Shown here: piece after piece, positions 16,088 through 24,816 of the stretch
Layout: the number at the start of each line of letters is the position of its first letter
Position numbering within the stretch: the first letter of the stretch is position 1
NCBI RefSeq assembly: GCF_902859825.1
Contig: NZ_CADIKB010000040.1
Location: 1 to 51,390 of the forward strand
Direction: 5' to 3'
Length of the DNA: 51,390 nt
Source: Paraburkholderia phenoliruptrix
GTDB taxonomy: Bacteria > Pseudomonadota > Gammaproteobacteria > Burkholderiales > Burkholderiaceae
The notes under the pieces: model-generated
Databases searched by the model: none
Seen by the model: the letters and a program-made list of their open reading frames with translations, nothing else
Told to the model about the DNA's origin: nothing
Translations under genes and position numbers: made by a program

Positions 16088-16944
16088 CAGACGTTCTCCT
16101 TGATCAAGGCGGCACCGCGGCGTTTGAGCACCGCGCGCTCGGCCGCACGCGCCAGTGCACTCAGCAACGAGCCCACCGCGCCGACTACCACGATGCCGAA
16201 CAGCACCAGATCCATACGGAAGTTCTCGCTGCCGTCGATCAGCGTGTTGCCGATGCCGCTTCCCGCGACGAGCAGATATTCCGCGCCGAGCGTCGCGAGC
16301 CACGAATAGATCAGCGCGAGATAAAGGCCCGTGAAAATCGACGGCAACGCGGCCGGCAGGATGACGTGCCAAACCAGTTGCCGTTGCGTGTAGCGAAAGA
16401 CGCGCGCGGCTTCGACGTAGACGCGCGGTATGGCATGAATGCCGTCGCAGGTATGCGCGGCAACCGGCAGCAAAGCGGCGAGCGAGAGAAACACGACCTT
16501 CGCCGCATCGCCGAGGCCGAACCACACGGAAATCAGCGGGATCCACGCGAACAGCGAAATCTGCTTGAACGTGTCGAAGCTCGGACCAATCACGCGGGCC
16601 GCGATGCGCGACAAACCGAGCGCGACGCCGAGTGCAAGCCCGAGCACGGTGCCGATTGCGAAGCCGCTCGCCTCGCGCGCAAGCGATGCGCCGAGCGCCT
16701 TGGCAAGCGCGCCGCTCGTCACCTGCTGCCACGTCGTTTGCCAGACCTGCGCGGGCGTGACGAGCAGACCGCCCTTGCCTGCATGCAATGCGCTGACAGC
16801 CCACCAGATCGCGAGAGCTGCCGCCGGCAGCACGAGGCCGCGCAAGTCGGGCAGACTCCGTTTTCGCGGGACAGCGCGATCGACCTCGCAATCGCATCGC
16901 GGCGGCGCGTTGCGAGCTTTGAACCCGTCGCTGAAGCTGATCAT
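16087..16944 (-). CDS. ABC transporter permease, SsuC/TauC-like
   Basis: A 285-residue inner-membrane permease with about six hydrophobic segments and the binding-protein-dependent EAA-type motif (EAARVFRYTQRQLVWHVILPAALPSIFTGL). The N-terminal 30 residues are charged and cytoplasmic. It is the second of two adjacent permeases, which may form a heterodimer. In some sulfate-ester systems (AtsB) two such domains are fused; here they are separate genes. Confidence 0.92.
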   Translation of the reverse strand: MISFSDGFKARNAPPRCDCEVDRAVPRKRSLPDLRGLVLPAAALAIWWAVSALHAGKGGLLVTPAQVWQTTWQQVTSGALAKALGASLAREASGFAIGTVLGLALGVALGLSRIAARVIGPSFDTFKQISLFAWIPLISVWFGLGDAAKVVFLSLAALLPVAAHTCDGIHAIPRVYVEAARVFRYTQRQLVWHVILPAALPSIFTGLYLALIYSWLATLGAEYLLVAGSGIGNTLIDGSENFRMDLVLFGIVVVGAVGSLLSALARAAERAVLKRRGAALIKENV

Positions 16945-16965
16945 GACCGACGAATCTCCGTTCTG

Positions 16966-17796
16966 TTAGCGGAATGCCGACGGCAAGCCGCGGCGCAGTT
17001 GCCGTTCGAGCGCGTCGAGCGCGCGGTTGATCGCGAACCCGATCGCGCCGACCACGACGACGGCCGCCATCACGAGATCGAGCTGGAATAGCTGGCGCCC
17101 GTACACGATCAGATAGCCGAGCCCTTCCGACGACGCCACCAGTTCGACCACCACGAGTGCGAGCCACGCCTTGGTGAACGCGAGCCGCACGCCGGTGGCG
17201 AGCGTCGGCACCGCGGACGGCAGTACCACATGCACGATGCGTTGCCAGCGCGTGTAGCCGAACACGCGCGCCGCTTCGTCGAGCGTAACGGGGGCGCCGC
17301 GAAAGCTCTGCAGCGTGCTGAGCGTGACCGGCACGAGCGCGGCGTGCGCGATCAGGATGTACTTCAACGGCTCGCCGACGCCCACGAGCAACAGCAGAAG
17401 CGGCAGCCAGCCGAGCACCGGAATCTGCACGACCGCGTTGAAAGCCGGCAACACGTAGGCCTCGAAGCTGCGCGAGAGGCCGAGCGCCGAGCCGAGCACG
17501 ACGCCGCCCAGCGTGCCCGCGACGAAGCCGCACACCACGCGTTGCAGGCTGACGAGCGTGTTGTGCAAGAGATCGCCGCTCTGCACGAGATCGACGAAGG
17601 TCGCGTATACGCGCGCGGGCGGCGGCAAGATCTGCGGCGCGATCCAGCCGCGCTCGCAGCCGACCCACCACAGCGCGAATAGTACGGCGGGCAGCGCCCA
17701 TGGCGCGAGCGCCCAGCCGAGCGCGCGCCAGCGCCGCGTCGGCGTCGACCTGTGGCCGAGGGCCGCATCGAGATCGAGGGTGATGGTGTTGCTCAT
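16966..17796 (-). CDS. ABC transporter permease, SsuC/TauC-like
   Basis: A 276-residue permease with about six transmembrane segments and the EAA loop (DEAARVFGYTRWQRIVHVVLPSAVPTLATGVRLA). It follows the binding-protein gene by 13 bases and precedes the second permease by 21 bases. Two non-identical permeases with one ATPase suggest a heterodimeric channel for sulfonates or sulfate esters. Confidence 0.92.
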   Translation of the reverse strand: MSNTITLDLDAALGHRSTPTRRWRALGWALAPWALPAVLFALWWVGCERGWIAPQILPPPARVYATFVDLVQSGDLLHNTLVSLQRVVCGFVAGTLGGVVLGSALGLSRSFEAYVLPAFNAVVQIPVLGWLPLLLLLVGVGEPLKYILIAHAALVPVTLSTLQSFRGAPVTLDEAARVFGYTRWQRIVHVVLPSAVPTLATGVRLAFTKAWLALVVVELVASSEGLGYLIVYGRQLFQLDLVMAAVVVVGAIGFAINRALDALERQLRRGLPSAFR

Positions 17797-17809
17797 CGGC
17801 GCTCTCCGG

Positions 17810-18877
17810 TTAGCCGAGCGGCTTGCCGGCCGCGTCGTACTGTGTCCATTCGCGTTCGAGTTTCAGCGTGCGCAGCGCGTTGTCCAGATAGCGCGTCTCG
17901 AACCAGCCGTCGACCTGCACCGGCTGACGGATCAGTTTGAGTTTCAGCGCGTCCTGCGCGACTGCCTTGTAGCGTGCGACGATGAACGGATCGATCAGCG
18001 GCGAATTTCGCGACTTCAGCGTGCCGGGCGGAAACTCCGCGTTCCAGGACGATTCGCTGACGCCGCTGCGCGCCCACGCTTTGAAGAGCGCCTGCCGGTT
18101 CGCTTCATCCGAGGACCATTGCGCGCCCTTCACGAACGTGGTCACTACACGCTGCACGACGTCCGGATGCGCGCGCTCGAAATCGTCGGTGACGAGCAGG
18201 TGCGCCTGACGCGTGAACTGCGGGCCGTCGTCCTGCGATTCGTAGATGATCCGCGCGAGGCCCTGGTCGCGCAGCTTGTACAGGTGGTAGTCGTTGAAGC
18301 TCGCGTCGATCCCTTTCGATGCCAGCGCGGCGAGCGCGCTCGCCGTATCGAGGTTGATGACGCGCAATTCACGTTCATCGAGACCGTTCTTCGCGAGCGC
18401 GTTGTCCGCAACCGTCTGCAGATTCGTGCCGCGAAAGAGCCCGACGCGTTTGCCTTTCAGGTCCTTGATCGAACGGACGTCCGAGTCGGGCGGCACGCCG
18501 ATCTTCACGCCGACACGCACGCCGGATTCCAGCAGGATGCGCGTTTTCAGGCCATTTGCGCGGCCGAGAACGGACGGCAGATCACCCTGAAACGCGAAGT
18601 CGACGGAACGGTCGGCGATCGCTTCGTTGACCGCCGGCCCCGCGCCCTTGAAGAACAGCCACTCGACCTTGATGCCGTCGGCGGCAAATTCCTTTTCGAG
18701 CAGCTGTTGCTGCTGCACTGTCGCCGCCGCCGATCCGCCGAACGTCGGTGGATCGCCGCTGCCTTGCTGCGCGATGCCGATGCGGATCGCCGCGGGTTTG
18801 TCGGCGTATGCTGCACCGGCGGCGAGGCCGCAGGCGCAGGCGATTACTACGCTTTTGATTAGACGCGAGAGATTCAT
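17810..18877 (-). CDS. periplasmic substrate-binding protein of a sulfonate/sulfate-ester ABC transporter
   Basis: A 355-residue protein with a Sec signal peptide (about 25 residues, cleavage near AAYADKPAA). The type 2 solute-binding fold of the SsuA/TauA/AtsR family is shown by FQGDLPSVLGRANGLKT, DLKGKRVGLFRGTNLQ, and ALASKGIDASFNDYHLYKLRDQG. It is encoded between the dioxygenase and the first permease. The ligand is inferred from the TauD/AtsK-type enzyme next door. Confidence 0.9.
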   Translation of the reverse strand: MNLSRLIKSVVIACACGLAAGAAYADKPAAIRIGIAQQGSGDPPTFGGSAAATVQQQQLLEKEFAADGIKVEWLFFKGAGPAVNEAIADRSVDFAFQGDLPSVLGRANGLKTRILLESGVRVGVKIGVPPDSDVRSIKDLKGKRVGLFRGTNLQTVADNALAKNGLDERELRVINLDTASALAALASKGIDASFNDYHLYKLRDQGLARIIYESQDDGPQFTRQAHLLVTDDFERAHPDVVQRVVTTFVKGAQWSSDEANRQALFKAWARSGVSESSWNAEFPPGTLKSRNSPLIDPFIVARYKAVAQDALKLKLIRQPVQVDGWFETRYLDNALRTLKLEREWTQYDAAGKPLG

Positions 18878-18925
18878 CGAAAGAGGATCGAAGTAGTTAC
18901 GGAGCCGCGGCTGCGGCGCTCGCGG

Positions 18926-19858
18926 TTAAAAGGGCGTTTTAAGCGCCACGCTGCGCCTGCCGTCGATACCGACCGGCACGTCGCCTTGCACTGTCGCGCG
19001 GCGCACGACGCGGCGTGAGTCGCCGTAATCGTTGATCGCGTAGTGTTGCGTCGCGCGGTTGTCCCAGATCGCGACGTCGCCTTCCGCCCATTGCCAGCGC
19101 ACTGTGTTCTCGAGGCGCGTGATGTGCTCATGCAGGACCTGCAGCAAAGCGGTGGATTCCTGAGTCGACAGCCCGATGAAACGCTGCACGAAATGGCCGA
19201 GCACGAGCGTGCGTTCGCCGGTCACCGGATGCACGCGCACCACCGGATGCTCGGTCTCGTACACCTTGGAGATGAAGAGCTCGCGATAGCGCTTTAACTG
19301 CGTATCGTCTGCATCCGCGTGCGCCGAGGCGTAGTCGTAAGCGTTGCTGTGAATCGCGCGGGCATGGTCGGCGAACGCGCGCAGCGGCTCGGGCAAGCGC
19401 TCGTATGCGGCGGCCGTGTTGGCCCAGACGGTGTCGCCGCCGACCGGCGGAATGGTGATCGCGCGCAGGACGGAGACTTTCGGATAGGCGTCGACGAATG
19501 TGACGTCGGTGTGCCATGAGTTGGCGCGCGCCCCGTGCGCCGAGTCGAGGTCGAGCAGACGGGAGCCGCCGGCGTGAGACGGAACGGTCGGATGCGCGAC
19601 CGTATCGCCGAAACGCCGCGCGAAGCCTTCCTGGCTCGCGTCGTCGAGATGCTGCTGGCCCCGAAAGAACAACACCTTGTGGGTATGGAGCGCCGCCTCG
19701 ATCGCCTCGAACGTCGCCTGATCGAGTTCCGGCGAGAGCCTGACGCCCTCGATCTGCGCGCCGATGCGGCCCGCCACCCGGCGAATGTTCAACGACGCTT
19801 TAGCTGCATTTTCGGCGCTGACGGACGCCTCACGACGCGCGGACTGGACTTCTGACAT
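18926..19858 (-). CDS. Fe(II)/2-oxoglutarate dioxygenase, TauD family, AtsK (alkylsulfatase)-like
   Basis: A 310-residue non-haem iron oxygenase. The facial triad is H116-D118 (NSWHTDVTF) and H272 (NRATQHYAINDY), with arginines at 283-287 for 2-oxoglutarate binding. WHTDVTFVDAYPK and GGDTVWANTAAAYERLP resemble the alkylsulfatase AtsK more than taurine dioxygenase, as far as I can recall. It would hydroxylate an alkyl sulfate ester or sulfonate so that sulfate or sulfite is released as a sulfur source. It is the first gene of the minus-strand operon and is expected to be induced under sulfate starvation. Confidence 0.88.
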   Translation of the reverse strand: MSEVQSARREASVSAENAAKASLNIRRVAGRIGAQIEGVRLSPELDQATFEAIEAALHTHKVLFFRGQQHLDDASQEGFARRFGDTVAHPTVPSHAGGSRLLDLDSAHGARANSWHTDVTFVDAYPKVSVLRAITIPPVGGDTVWANTAAAYERLPEPLRAFADHARAIHSNAYDYASAHADADDTQLKRYRELFISKVYETEHPVVRVHPVTGERTLVLGHFVQRFIGLSTQESTALLQVLHEHITRLENTVRWQWAEGDVAIWDNRATQHYAINDYGDSRRVVRRATVQGDVPVGIDGRRSVALKTPF

Positions 19859-20100
19859 GGACTCTCTCCGAAGATGGCTGAGGTCCTATTCAAGCAGCGC
19901 GGCGCGAAAAGCTGAACTGACGATTTGTGCGTCGTTAAGTGAAGCGCGTGGAATAAGCTAAGAAGCCGATTTGCGCAGTGGTTTTTGAGGATGCGGCAGT
20001 CGGCGCAACGTCTTGTCAGGGGCACGATAGGACCACCCGCCTCTGGCAGCAATGCCGGAGGCACCTCGATTTCTGCCAACACGCCCTATGCAAAAAAAAC

Positions 20101-20150
20101 TTGCACATAGGTGCATATGCTCCTATATTGGTCGACAGGAGCATATGCTC
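20101..20150 (+). promoter_or_regulatory. sigma70 promoter overlapped by palindromic operators (probable MarR sites)
   Basis: TTGCAC (20,101-20,106), a 17-base spacer and TATATT (20,124-20,129) form a near-ideal promoter for the gene at 20,174. An imperfect 20-base palindrome (20,107-20,126) fills the spacer, and the perfect palindrome GAGCATATGCTC (20,139-20,150) lies just after the start site. Both share GCATATGC; their centres are 28 bases apart. A MarR-family gene is second in the same operon, so autorepression is likely. Confidence 0.7.
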
Positions 20151-20173
20151 TTAATCTCTGAGGGACTACAGCC

Positions 20174-21055
20174 ATGAACGAATCATCCATTCTTGTAAGC
20201 GGTGCGACGGGCCGCACCGGAGGCGCCGCCATCGACGAACTGTTGCAAATGGGCAAGCGCGTGCGCGCCTACGTGCGAGCGGACGACGACCGTGCGGCCG
20301 CGCTGCGCGCACGCGGGGTCGACATTGCGGTCGGCGATTTCACGGACATCGACGCGATCCGTGCCGCGCTGGAAGGCGTCAGCTCCGCCTACTTCCTGTA
20401 CCCGATCGCGCCGGGCATTCTGAGCGCGGCGGCCTATTTCGCGCAGGCCGCGAAGGAAGCTGGCGTCGGTGCGATCGTCAACATGTCGCAGATTTCAGCG
20501 CGGCGTGAATCGACGAGTCATGCGGCGCAGGATCATTGGGTATCCGAGCGGGTTTTCGATTGGTCAGGAGTACCGACGACACATTTGCGCCCCACATTTT
20601 TTGCGGACTGGCTCGTCTACCCGCACTTCGCAAAGGAAATCTGGGCCACGAAGAAGATCACGTTCCCGTTCGAGAACGGCCGCCACGCACCGATCAGCGC
20701 GGACGACCAAGGGAGAGTCATTGCTCACCTTCTGGCGAATCCCGCTGGCCACGGCGGCCAGACCTACACGCTGCACGGTCCGGTGGAACTGAACCACACG
20801 GAGATCGCCGCGCTGGTCAGCGAGGTGCTCGGCGTCAAGATCGACTATGCTCCCACTTCGATCGAGGCGTTCAAGCAGAAGATGGAACAGGTGTACATGT
20901 TCCCTCCGTTTCTGGTGCAGCACCTCGTGGAAGTCGCGCAGCACTATCGCGAGGGTGTTTTCCAGGGTACCAACGACGTCGTCGAGAGGATCACCGGTAC
21001 ACCCGCGCTGGCGGTCCCGGCTTTCATCCAGAAGTACCGCGGCGCTTTTGCGTGA
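20174..21055 (+). CDS. NmrA/HSCARG-like NAD(P)-binding protein
   Basis: A 293-residue atypical short-chain dehydrogenase. The Rossmann motif is at the N-terminus (ILVSGATGRTGGAAIDELL), followed by GDFTDIDAIRAALEGVSSAYFLYP and the NmrA-like NMSQISARRESTSHAAQDHWVSERVFDWSGVPTTHLRPTFF region. Relatives act as NAD(P)H-redox sensors, quinone reductases (QOR2-like) or reductases of stress metabolites. It is paired with a MarR regulator 45 bases downstream and has a palindrome-controlled promoter, which suggests induction by an electrophile or aromatic compound. Confidence 0.85.
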   Translation: MNESSILVSGATGRTGGAAIDELLQMGKRVRAYVRADDDRAAALRARGVDIAVGDFTDIDAIRAALEGVSSAYFLYPIAPGILSAAAYFAQAAKEAGVGAIVNMSQISARRESTSHAAQDHWVSERVFDWSGVPTTHLRPTFFADWLVYPHFAKEIWATKKITFPFENGRHAPISADDQGRVIAHLLANPAGHGGQTYTLHGPVELNHTEIAALVSEVLGVKIDYAPTSIEAFKQKMEQVYMFPPFLVQHLVEVAQHYREGVFQGTNDVVERITGTPALAVPAFIQKYRGAFA

Positions 21056-21100
21056 CGTGGGCGTGAACCCGGCAATGTGCCGACCTTAAGGAGAAAGGAA

Positions 21101-21565
21101 ATGCGGGCGAAAGACCAACCCATCGGTGTGGACCAATGCAACTGCTTCACGGTGAGGAAGGCCGCCCGTCAGATCTCGCGTCTTTACGACAGCTATCTCC
21201 AGCCTTGCGGCCTTCGCATCACGCAGTTCCTCATCCTCGCCACGTTGAACGAGCGGGAAAGCGCATCGGTCAATGTGCTGTCCGAGCGCCTCGACATCGA
21301 GCGCACGGCGATGGGGAAAATGATCGGGGTGCTCGAACGCGACGGTCTGGTCGCGGTGCGGCCGTCGCCGGAGGACGGTCGCATTCGCATTGTGGAGCTC
21401 ACGCCGGAAGGAACCAGGCTTTTCGAGCGAGCGGCGCCGCTATGGCGTGAGGCGCAGCGCGCGTTCAGTGTTCGGAATGGAGCACGAAACGTGGAGGTAC
21501 TGCGTCGCAGCCTGTTGGGGATGAAGGTTGGCGGCGATTTTGGACCCGTTGGCGGCGACGAGTGA
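21101..21565 (+). CDS. MarR-family transcriptional regulator
   Basis: A 154-residue winged-helix repressor. The start is the ATG at 21,101 with AAGGAGAAAGGAA directly before it. The MarR core is visible: LRITQFLILATLNERESASVNVLSERLDIERTAMGKMIGVLERDGLVAVRPSPEDGRIRIVELTPEG, with the DGR wing. Cys13 and Cys15 (DQCNCFTVRKAAR) lie in the N-terminal helix, a pattern seen in some redox-sensing DUF24/MarR-like regulators. It probably represses the NmrA-like gene and itself through the GCATATGC palindromes. Confidence 0.88.
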   Translation: MRAKDQPIGVDQCNCFTVRKAARQISRLYDSYLQPCGLRITQFLILATLNERESASVNVLSERLDIERTAMGKMIGVLERDGLVAVRPSPEDGRIRIVELTPEGTRLFERAAPLWREAQRAFSVRNGARNVEVLRRSLLGMKVGGDFGPVGGDE

Positions 21566-21902
21566 CGGCTGGGTGTTTGCGGTGTGGTCCGTGACGGGAA
21601 GAAGCCGTGGGACACTGGTCTGGAACGCTTTTGCGTGAGCCAAACGGAAAAGCCCTTGTGGAGTCAAGGGCTTGTGGTGTCCTGGCGGAGCGAGGGTCCG
21701 TCTGCGTTGAATTCATCGGCGTTCATGAAAATTCGCATGACATCGAGATGCAACACACGTGCGCGGCGATTGTATGGCCGTTTGGGGAGCGCTGCGGTCG
21801 CTTGAACGGCTGAGCGGTTTATCACCCCACGGTCCCTTGTTAGCCGAACGGCGCCCGATGCGATGGGCGGAGGAGCCCAGACCTTTCACGTGTGCGATCG
21901 AG
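21566..21902. other. intergenic stretch with hairpin and tRNA-like scar
   Basis: No gene is supported. A 9-bp hairpin (AAGCCCTTG at 21,650-21,658 with CAAGGGCTT at 21,665-21,673) is followed on the minus strand by TTTT, so it could terminate minus-strand transcription. Just right of it, TGGCGGAGCGAGGG (21,683-21,696) resembles the reverse complement of a tRNA acceptor end with CCA, like the tRNA-Ser fragment at 24,817. The rest of the tRNA is absent. Confidence 0.4.
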
Positions 21903-22405
21903 TCACGGGCGCACCGCATCAGTAGGGCGTTCAGTGCGTTCGCTTATACTCCTTTCTCGCCATAACCGAAGCAGTTCCCCTTTATCGCTCACCGGACCTT
22001 CGAAAGTCGGAACTCCCTCGGGAATCAAAACCATGGCTGCTTGCTGCAGGTAAATATGTGCGCTATCGGGACAAATTCGCTTTGGTTCTGCAATGTCCCC
22101 GGCCTGAGTATGGACAAGTCGGGTTGATCGTGTGGTTCTGCCCAAAGCCGAGTGTCACAGCGCGGACATGCCTTGCTCCGCCGCTGCCCGTGACCAAAGT
22201 CAAATGTCAGCAGCGTTGGCTCGCCTTCCAAGATATGCATATCCGCTCGACGGACCCACATCACAGGTAGCGCGGCGCCGCCTGTCCTGCGCTGACATAC
22301 GGTGCAATGGCAAACGTAAAAAGTGAGCGGCTCTTGCCTGAGCTCAAATTTGATTTTCCCGCAGAGGCAATTGCCGCTGTAGGGTACAGGCATACCAACC
22401 TCCAT
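21903..22405 (-). pseudogene. GFA (Mss4-like) family protein, frameshifted
   Basis: The first part (22,405-22,025) encodes a zinc-binding GFA-family protein: CLCG, CHCTVCQRRTGG and CPRC give the CxC/CxxC ligands, and HIFTCSKQPWF leads towards the usual C-terminus. It stops at 22,025, but a frame shifted by one base continues with LIPEGVPTFEGPVSDKGELLRLWRE to a stop at 21,903, as expected for this family. The shift lies at a TTTT run near 22,030, so one T was probably lost (or a base was misread). Relatives are called glutathione-dependent formaldehyde-activating enzymes, but most have no proven activity. Confidence 0.8.
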
Positions 22406-22525
22406 ATGCGGGGAGACAAGCTAAATGAGTTTGATCAGCTCGATGGACGGATAGACGTGTGAGCCACGTCGAATTGTCGACGATCTTGAGAGCTGTCGAA
22501 TGGCCGATCTTAGGCGCTACGCGCC

Positions 22526-23170
22526 TCACGCCTGTGTCCGGCACATGCTGCCCCGGGCGGCGAATCGCTGCCACCAGTCGGTCAATTTTTTGTGCCCACT
22601 CATCAATAACGTAGATTCGCCCGCTTGCATGAAGCACGCGAAGATAGGCGCGGCGTACAGATCGGCCAATGTCACGCTATCGCCGATTAGAAATCCGCGG
22701 TCGTCCGACAGCCGAGTCAGCTCGGACAAGCACACGGCGGCCCGCGGGATCGCAGCGGCGATTTTCTGCTCATTTGCTAACCGGCCTTCGCGAGCCGAAA
22801 CGACGCGCTCAACATAGATGTCCCAAACGAGGGTTCGGTATGCATAAGCGTCCAGTATCCCGACGATCTGGTTTACCTTGGCGCGAGCTTTCGGCTCTAT
22901 CGGCTGCAGCTTGCATCCAGGGAAAGCGTCGTCGATATACCGAACAATCGCTCCCGTTTCGTAAAGATGGAAATTGCCATGTTCAAAGGCCGGGATGCGA
23001 CCGAACGGGTGACGATTGAGATGCTCCGGCGGAACGCCGGTTTCTGCGAAAACGTCGACCTCGACCAAGTCATACGTGACCTGCTTTTCTTCGAGTGCAA
23101 GCCGGGCGATTCGCACATACACGCTCCATGCGGCTCCGTAGAGCACTGGCGCTTCTTCGGTTGTTGTCAA
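22526..23170 (-). CDS. glutathione S-transferase family protein
   Basis: A 214-residue GST. An N-terminal thioredoxin-like domain (LYGAAWSVYVRIARLALEEKQVTYDLVEVDVF, then NRHPFGRIPAFEHGNFHLYETGAIVRYIDDAFP with cis-Pro and the E-T gamma-glutamyl contact) precedes an all-helical C-terminal domain (FLIGDSVTLADLYAAPIF). Length is normal. It stands alone on the minus strand between a broken GFA gene and a small secreted protein. The likely role is detoxification in the cytoplasm; the substrate is unknown. Confidence 0.9.
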   Translation of the reverse strand: MTTTEEAPVLYGAAWSVYVRIARLALEEKQVTYDLVEVDVFAETGVPPEHLNRHPFGRIPAFEHGNFHLYETGAIVRYIDDAFPGCKLQPIEPKARAKVNQIVGILDAYAYRTLVWDIYVERVVSAREGRLANEQKIAAAIPRAAVCLSELTRLSDDRGFLIGDSVTLADLYAAPIFACFMQAGESTLLMSGHKKLTDWWQRFAARGSMCRTQA

Positions 23171-23203
23171 GGCATAGCTCCTGCGCCCGTCAAGGTACCG
23201 GCA

Positions 23204-23620
23204 TCACCACTTGCAGCCTCCTTGACCACTTGCGCCTGTATTCAGCATGAATCCCGTTTTCTGATTTTTTTTCTTATTGGTGTAGACCATGGATGAAACT
23301 TCCGTTCCCTGCGTGATCATTTCGTACTCACCGGTCGCCTGTCCGTTGTATATCTCGATCCACGTTGCGGTTTCCTGATCGGGCGCATCCTTGTTCAGAG
23401 TTTCCTCCGCTGAGTTGGCGAGGACCAGCGGGATCGGTTGTTTTGAGTTCTGGTATCTCACGAAGCCTGACGAGAATTTGCTAGCTGAGTCGTAATACGT
23501 ACGCATCTCAAAGTTGATAGGCTTCCCGTTGCCGGAGCTGAAACAAAATGTCTCGCTCGTTATTTCTGCATGCGCGACAAGAGGTAGAGCGAAGAGCGCA
23601 GCCGCAAAGATGGATTTCAT
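23204..23620 (-). CDS. small exported hypothetical protein
   Basis: A 138-residue protein with a clear Sec signal peptide (MKSIFAAALFALPLVAHA, cleavage before EITSE). The mature part has two cysteines (ETFCFSSGNG and GGCKW at the very end) that may form a disulfide. No family is recognised. Such single-domain periplasmic proteins are common as orphan genes in Burkholderiaceae. It lies 33 bases upstream of the GST gene on the same strand. Confidence 0.7.
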   Translation of the reverse strand: MKSIFAAALFALPLVAHAEITSETFCFSSGNGKPINFEMRTYYDSASKFSSGFVRYQNSKQPIPLVLANSAEETLNKDAPDQETATWIEIYNGQATGEYEMITQGTEVSSMVYTNKKKNQKTGFMLNTGASGQGGCKW

Positions 23621-23641
23621 AAGCGTTCAAGTTCAGGGTTT

Positions 23642-24729
23642 TTGCAATTCAAGGGACGACGTGATGGTGTGTTGCGTTGCGTAGTATTTCTTCTTGGGAT
23701 GCGGCGGGTGAAGGAGCAGTTCGGCGCTGGTCATAGCGAGCAAGCGTGGGTTGGGATTTGGCTGGACGTCGCAGCTTGGAGCGCGGGGTTTAAGCCGGGG
23801 GTAGCGGGCGCAGGGAACGAGTTCATTGAGCATCTTCGTGCCTCGGGACGAACTGCCGTCGCAATTGTTGAAGGCCTAGAGGAACTGTACACAACACCTA
23901 GTGATCCCGGTGTGGATACGGCGATGCGGGCAGTTTTGGTGTCACTCCCGCAAAAGCTTCGTTCCGAAGCGTGTCGGCCACTCGGTGCAGTGGTCTTTTC
24001 GCGAAGGGATACGGTCGAGGCGGCGGTCAAGCAGAACCTCGACCAGTATCGCCGAGAGTATTCGGCATTCGCGCTTACATGGACTGAGGACGACGTACTT
24101 GAACTCGCAGCGTGGTTGGCTACGCAATCGAAGGCTCTTCCTGATTTGTGGTCGTCTGAGTTTGGAACGCTGAGCTTGTCCGACAAGACGGCACGACTGG
24201 AACGCCTGTGGGGGCGAAAGTTGGGCCCAGACGATATGCCTCGCAAGCGCACGCGAGAGGCGTACACCGCGACGTGGATCATCGCGGTGCTCTCTGATCT
24301 TCGTGGTCGACTGGTTCCTAGAGACCTTGTCCGTTTGTTGGCCAACGCCGCAATCATTTCACCGCAAGGCGACGAAGTGGGGATGTCTCCCGGGCGATTA
24401 CTGGTACCTCGCTCGCTGAGAGGTGCGATAGAACCTACCAGCAATGCCAAGGTTAAAGAAACTGAAGAGGAAATATCCGAGCTCGCACCAACGTTTGCAA
24501 AATTCAGATCGCGGGCCGACCATGTTGCAGCGCCGCTCGGCAATGAGGAGATAGCTGAGATTGGACTCGACAATTCAGAGGTCCAAGCTCTGATTAGGCA
24601 TGGCATCGTCTTTGGAGAGTCACCTCCTTACGAAGTACCCGAATTGTTTCGAAGGGGCTTGGGCTTGCGACACACACCGGCGCTCGGCGCAGTGTGGTGA
24701 ATCTCTATCGACGCGCGAGACAGCGGTAG
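23642..24729 (+). pseudogene. C-terminal remnant of a large P-loop ATPase, truncated and frameshifted
   Basis: The frame 23,642-24,700 reads like the C-terminal half of an NTPase. A Walker B-like strand (RTAVAIVEGLEELY) and a sensor-like PLGAVVFSRRDTVEAAVKQN are seen, but no Walker A is present and the first 30 residues look random, so the 5' part is lost. At the 3' end the frame stops after GLRHTPALGAVW, while another frame gives GARRSVVNLYRRAR to a TAG at 24,727. An extra AC in the CACACAC run near 24,670 explains this. The intact protein may belong to a mobile or defence-type ATPase family; I cannot name it with certainty. Confidence 0.65.
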
Positions 24730-24772
24730 TCTGCTACCGGCGTTTGATAGTCACTTTGTGAGTCGAAAAACA

Positions 24773-24806
24773 AAAACCCCGTAAATCATTGATTTTACGG
24801 GGTTTT
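24773..24806. terminator. bidirectional rho-independent terminator
   Basis: A perfect 13-bp inverted repeat: AAAACCCCGTAAA (24,773-24,785) and TTTACGGGGTTTT (24,794-24,806) with an 8-base loop. On the minus strand it lies directly downstream of the tRNA-Ser 3' fragment and is probably the original terminator of that tRNA gene. Confidence 0.8.
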
Positions 24807-24816
24807 CCGCCAATTC

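Noticed and set aside
16088..17701. N-terminal extension of the ABC ATPase frame across the permease genes
   Set aside because: Arg-rich shadow; the ATPase fold starts at the ATG at 16,087 and the permeases occupy this strand in another frame.
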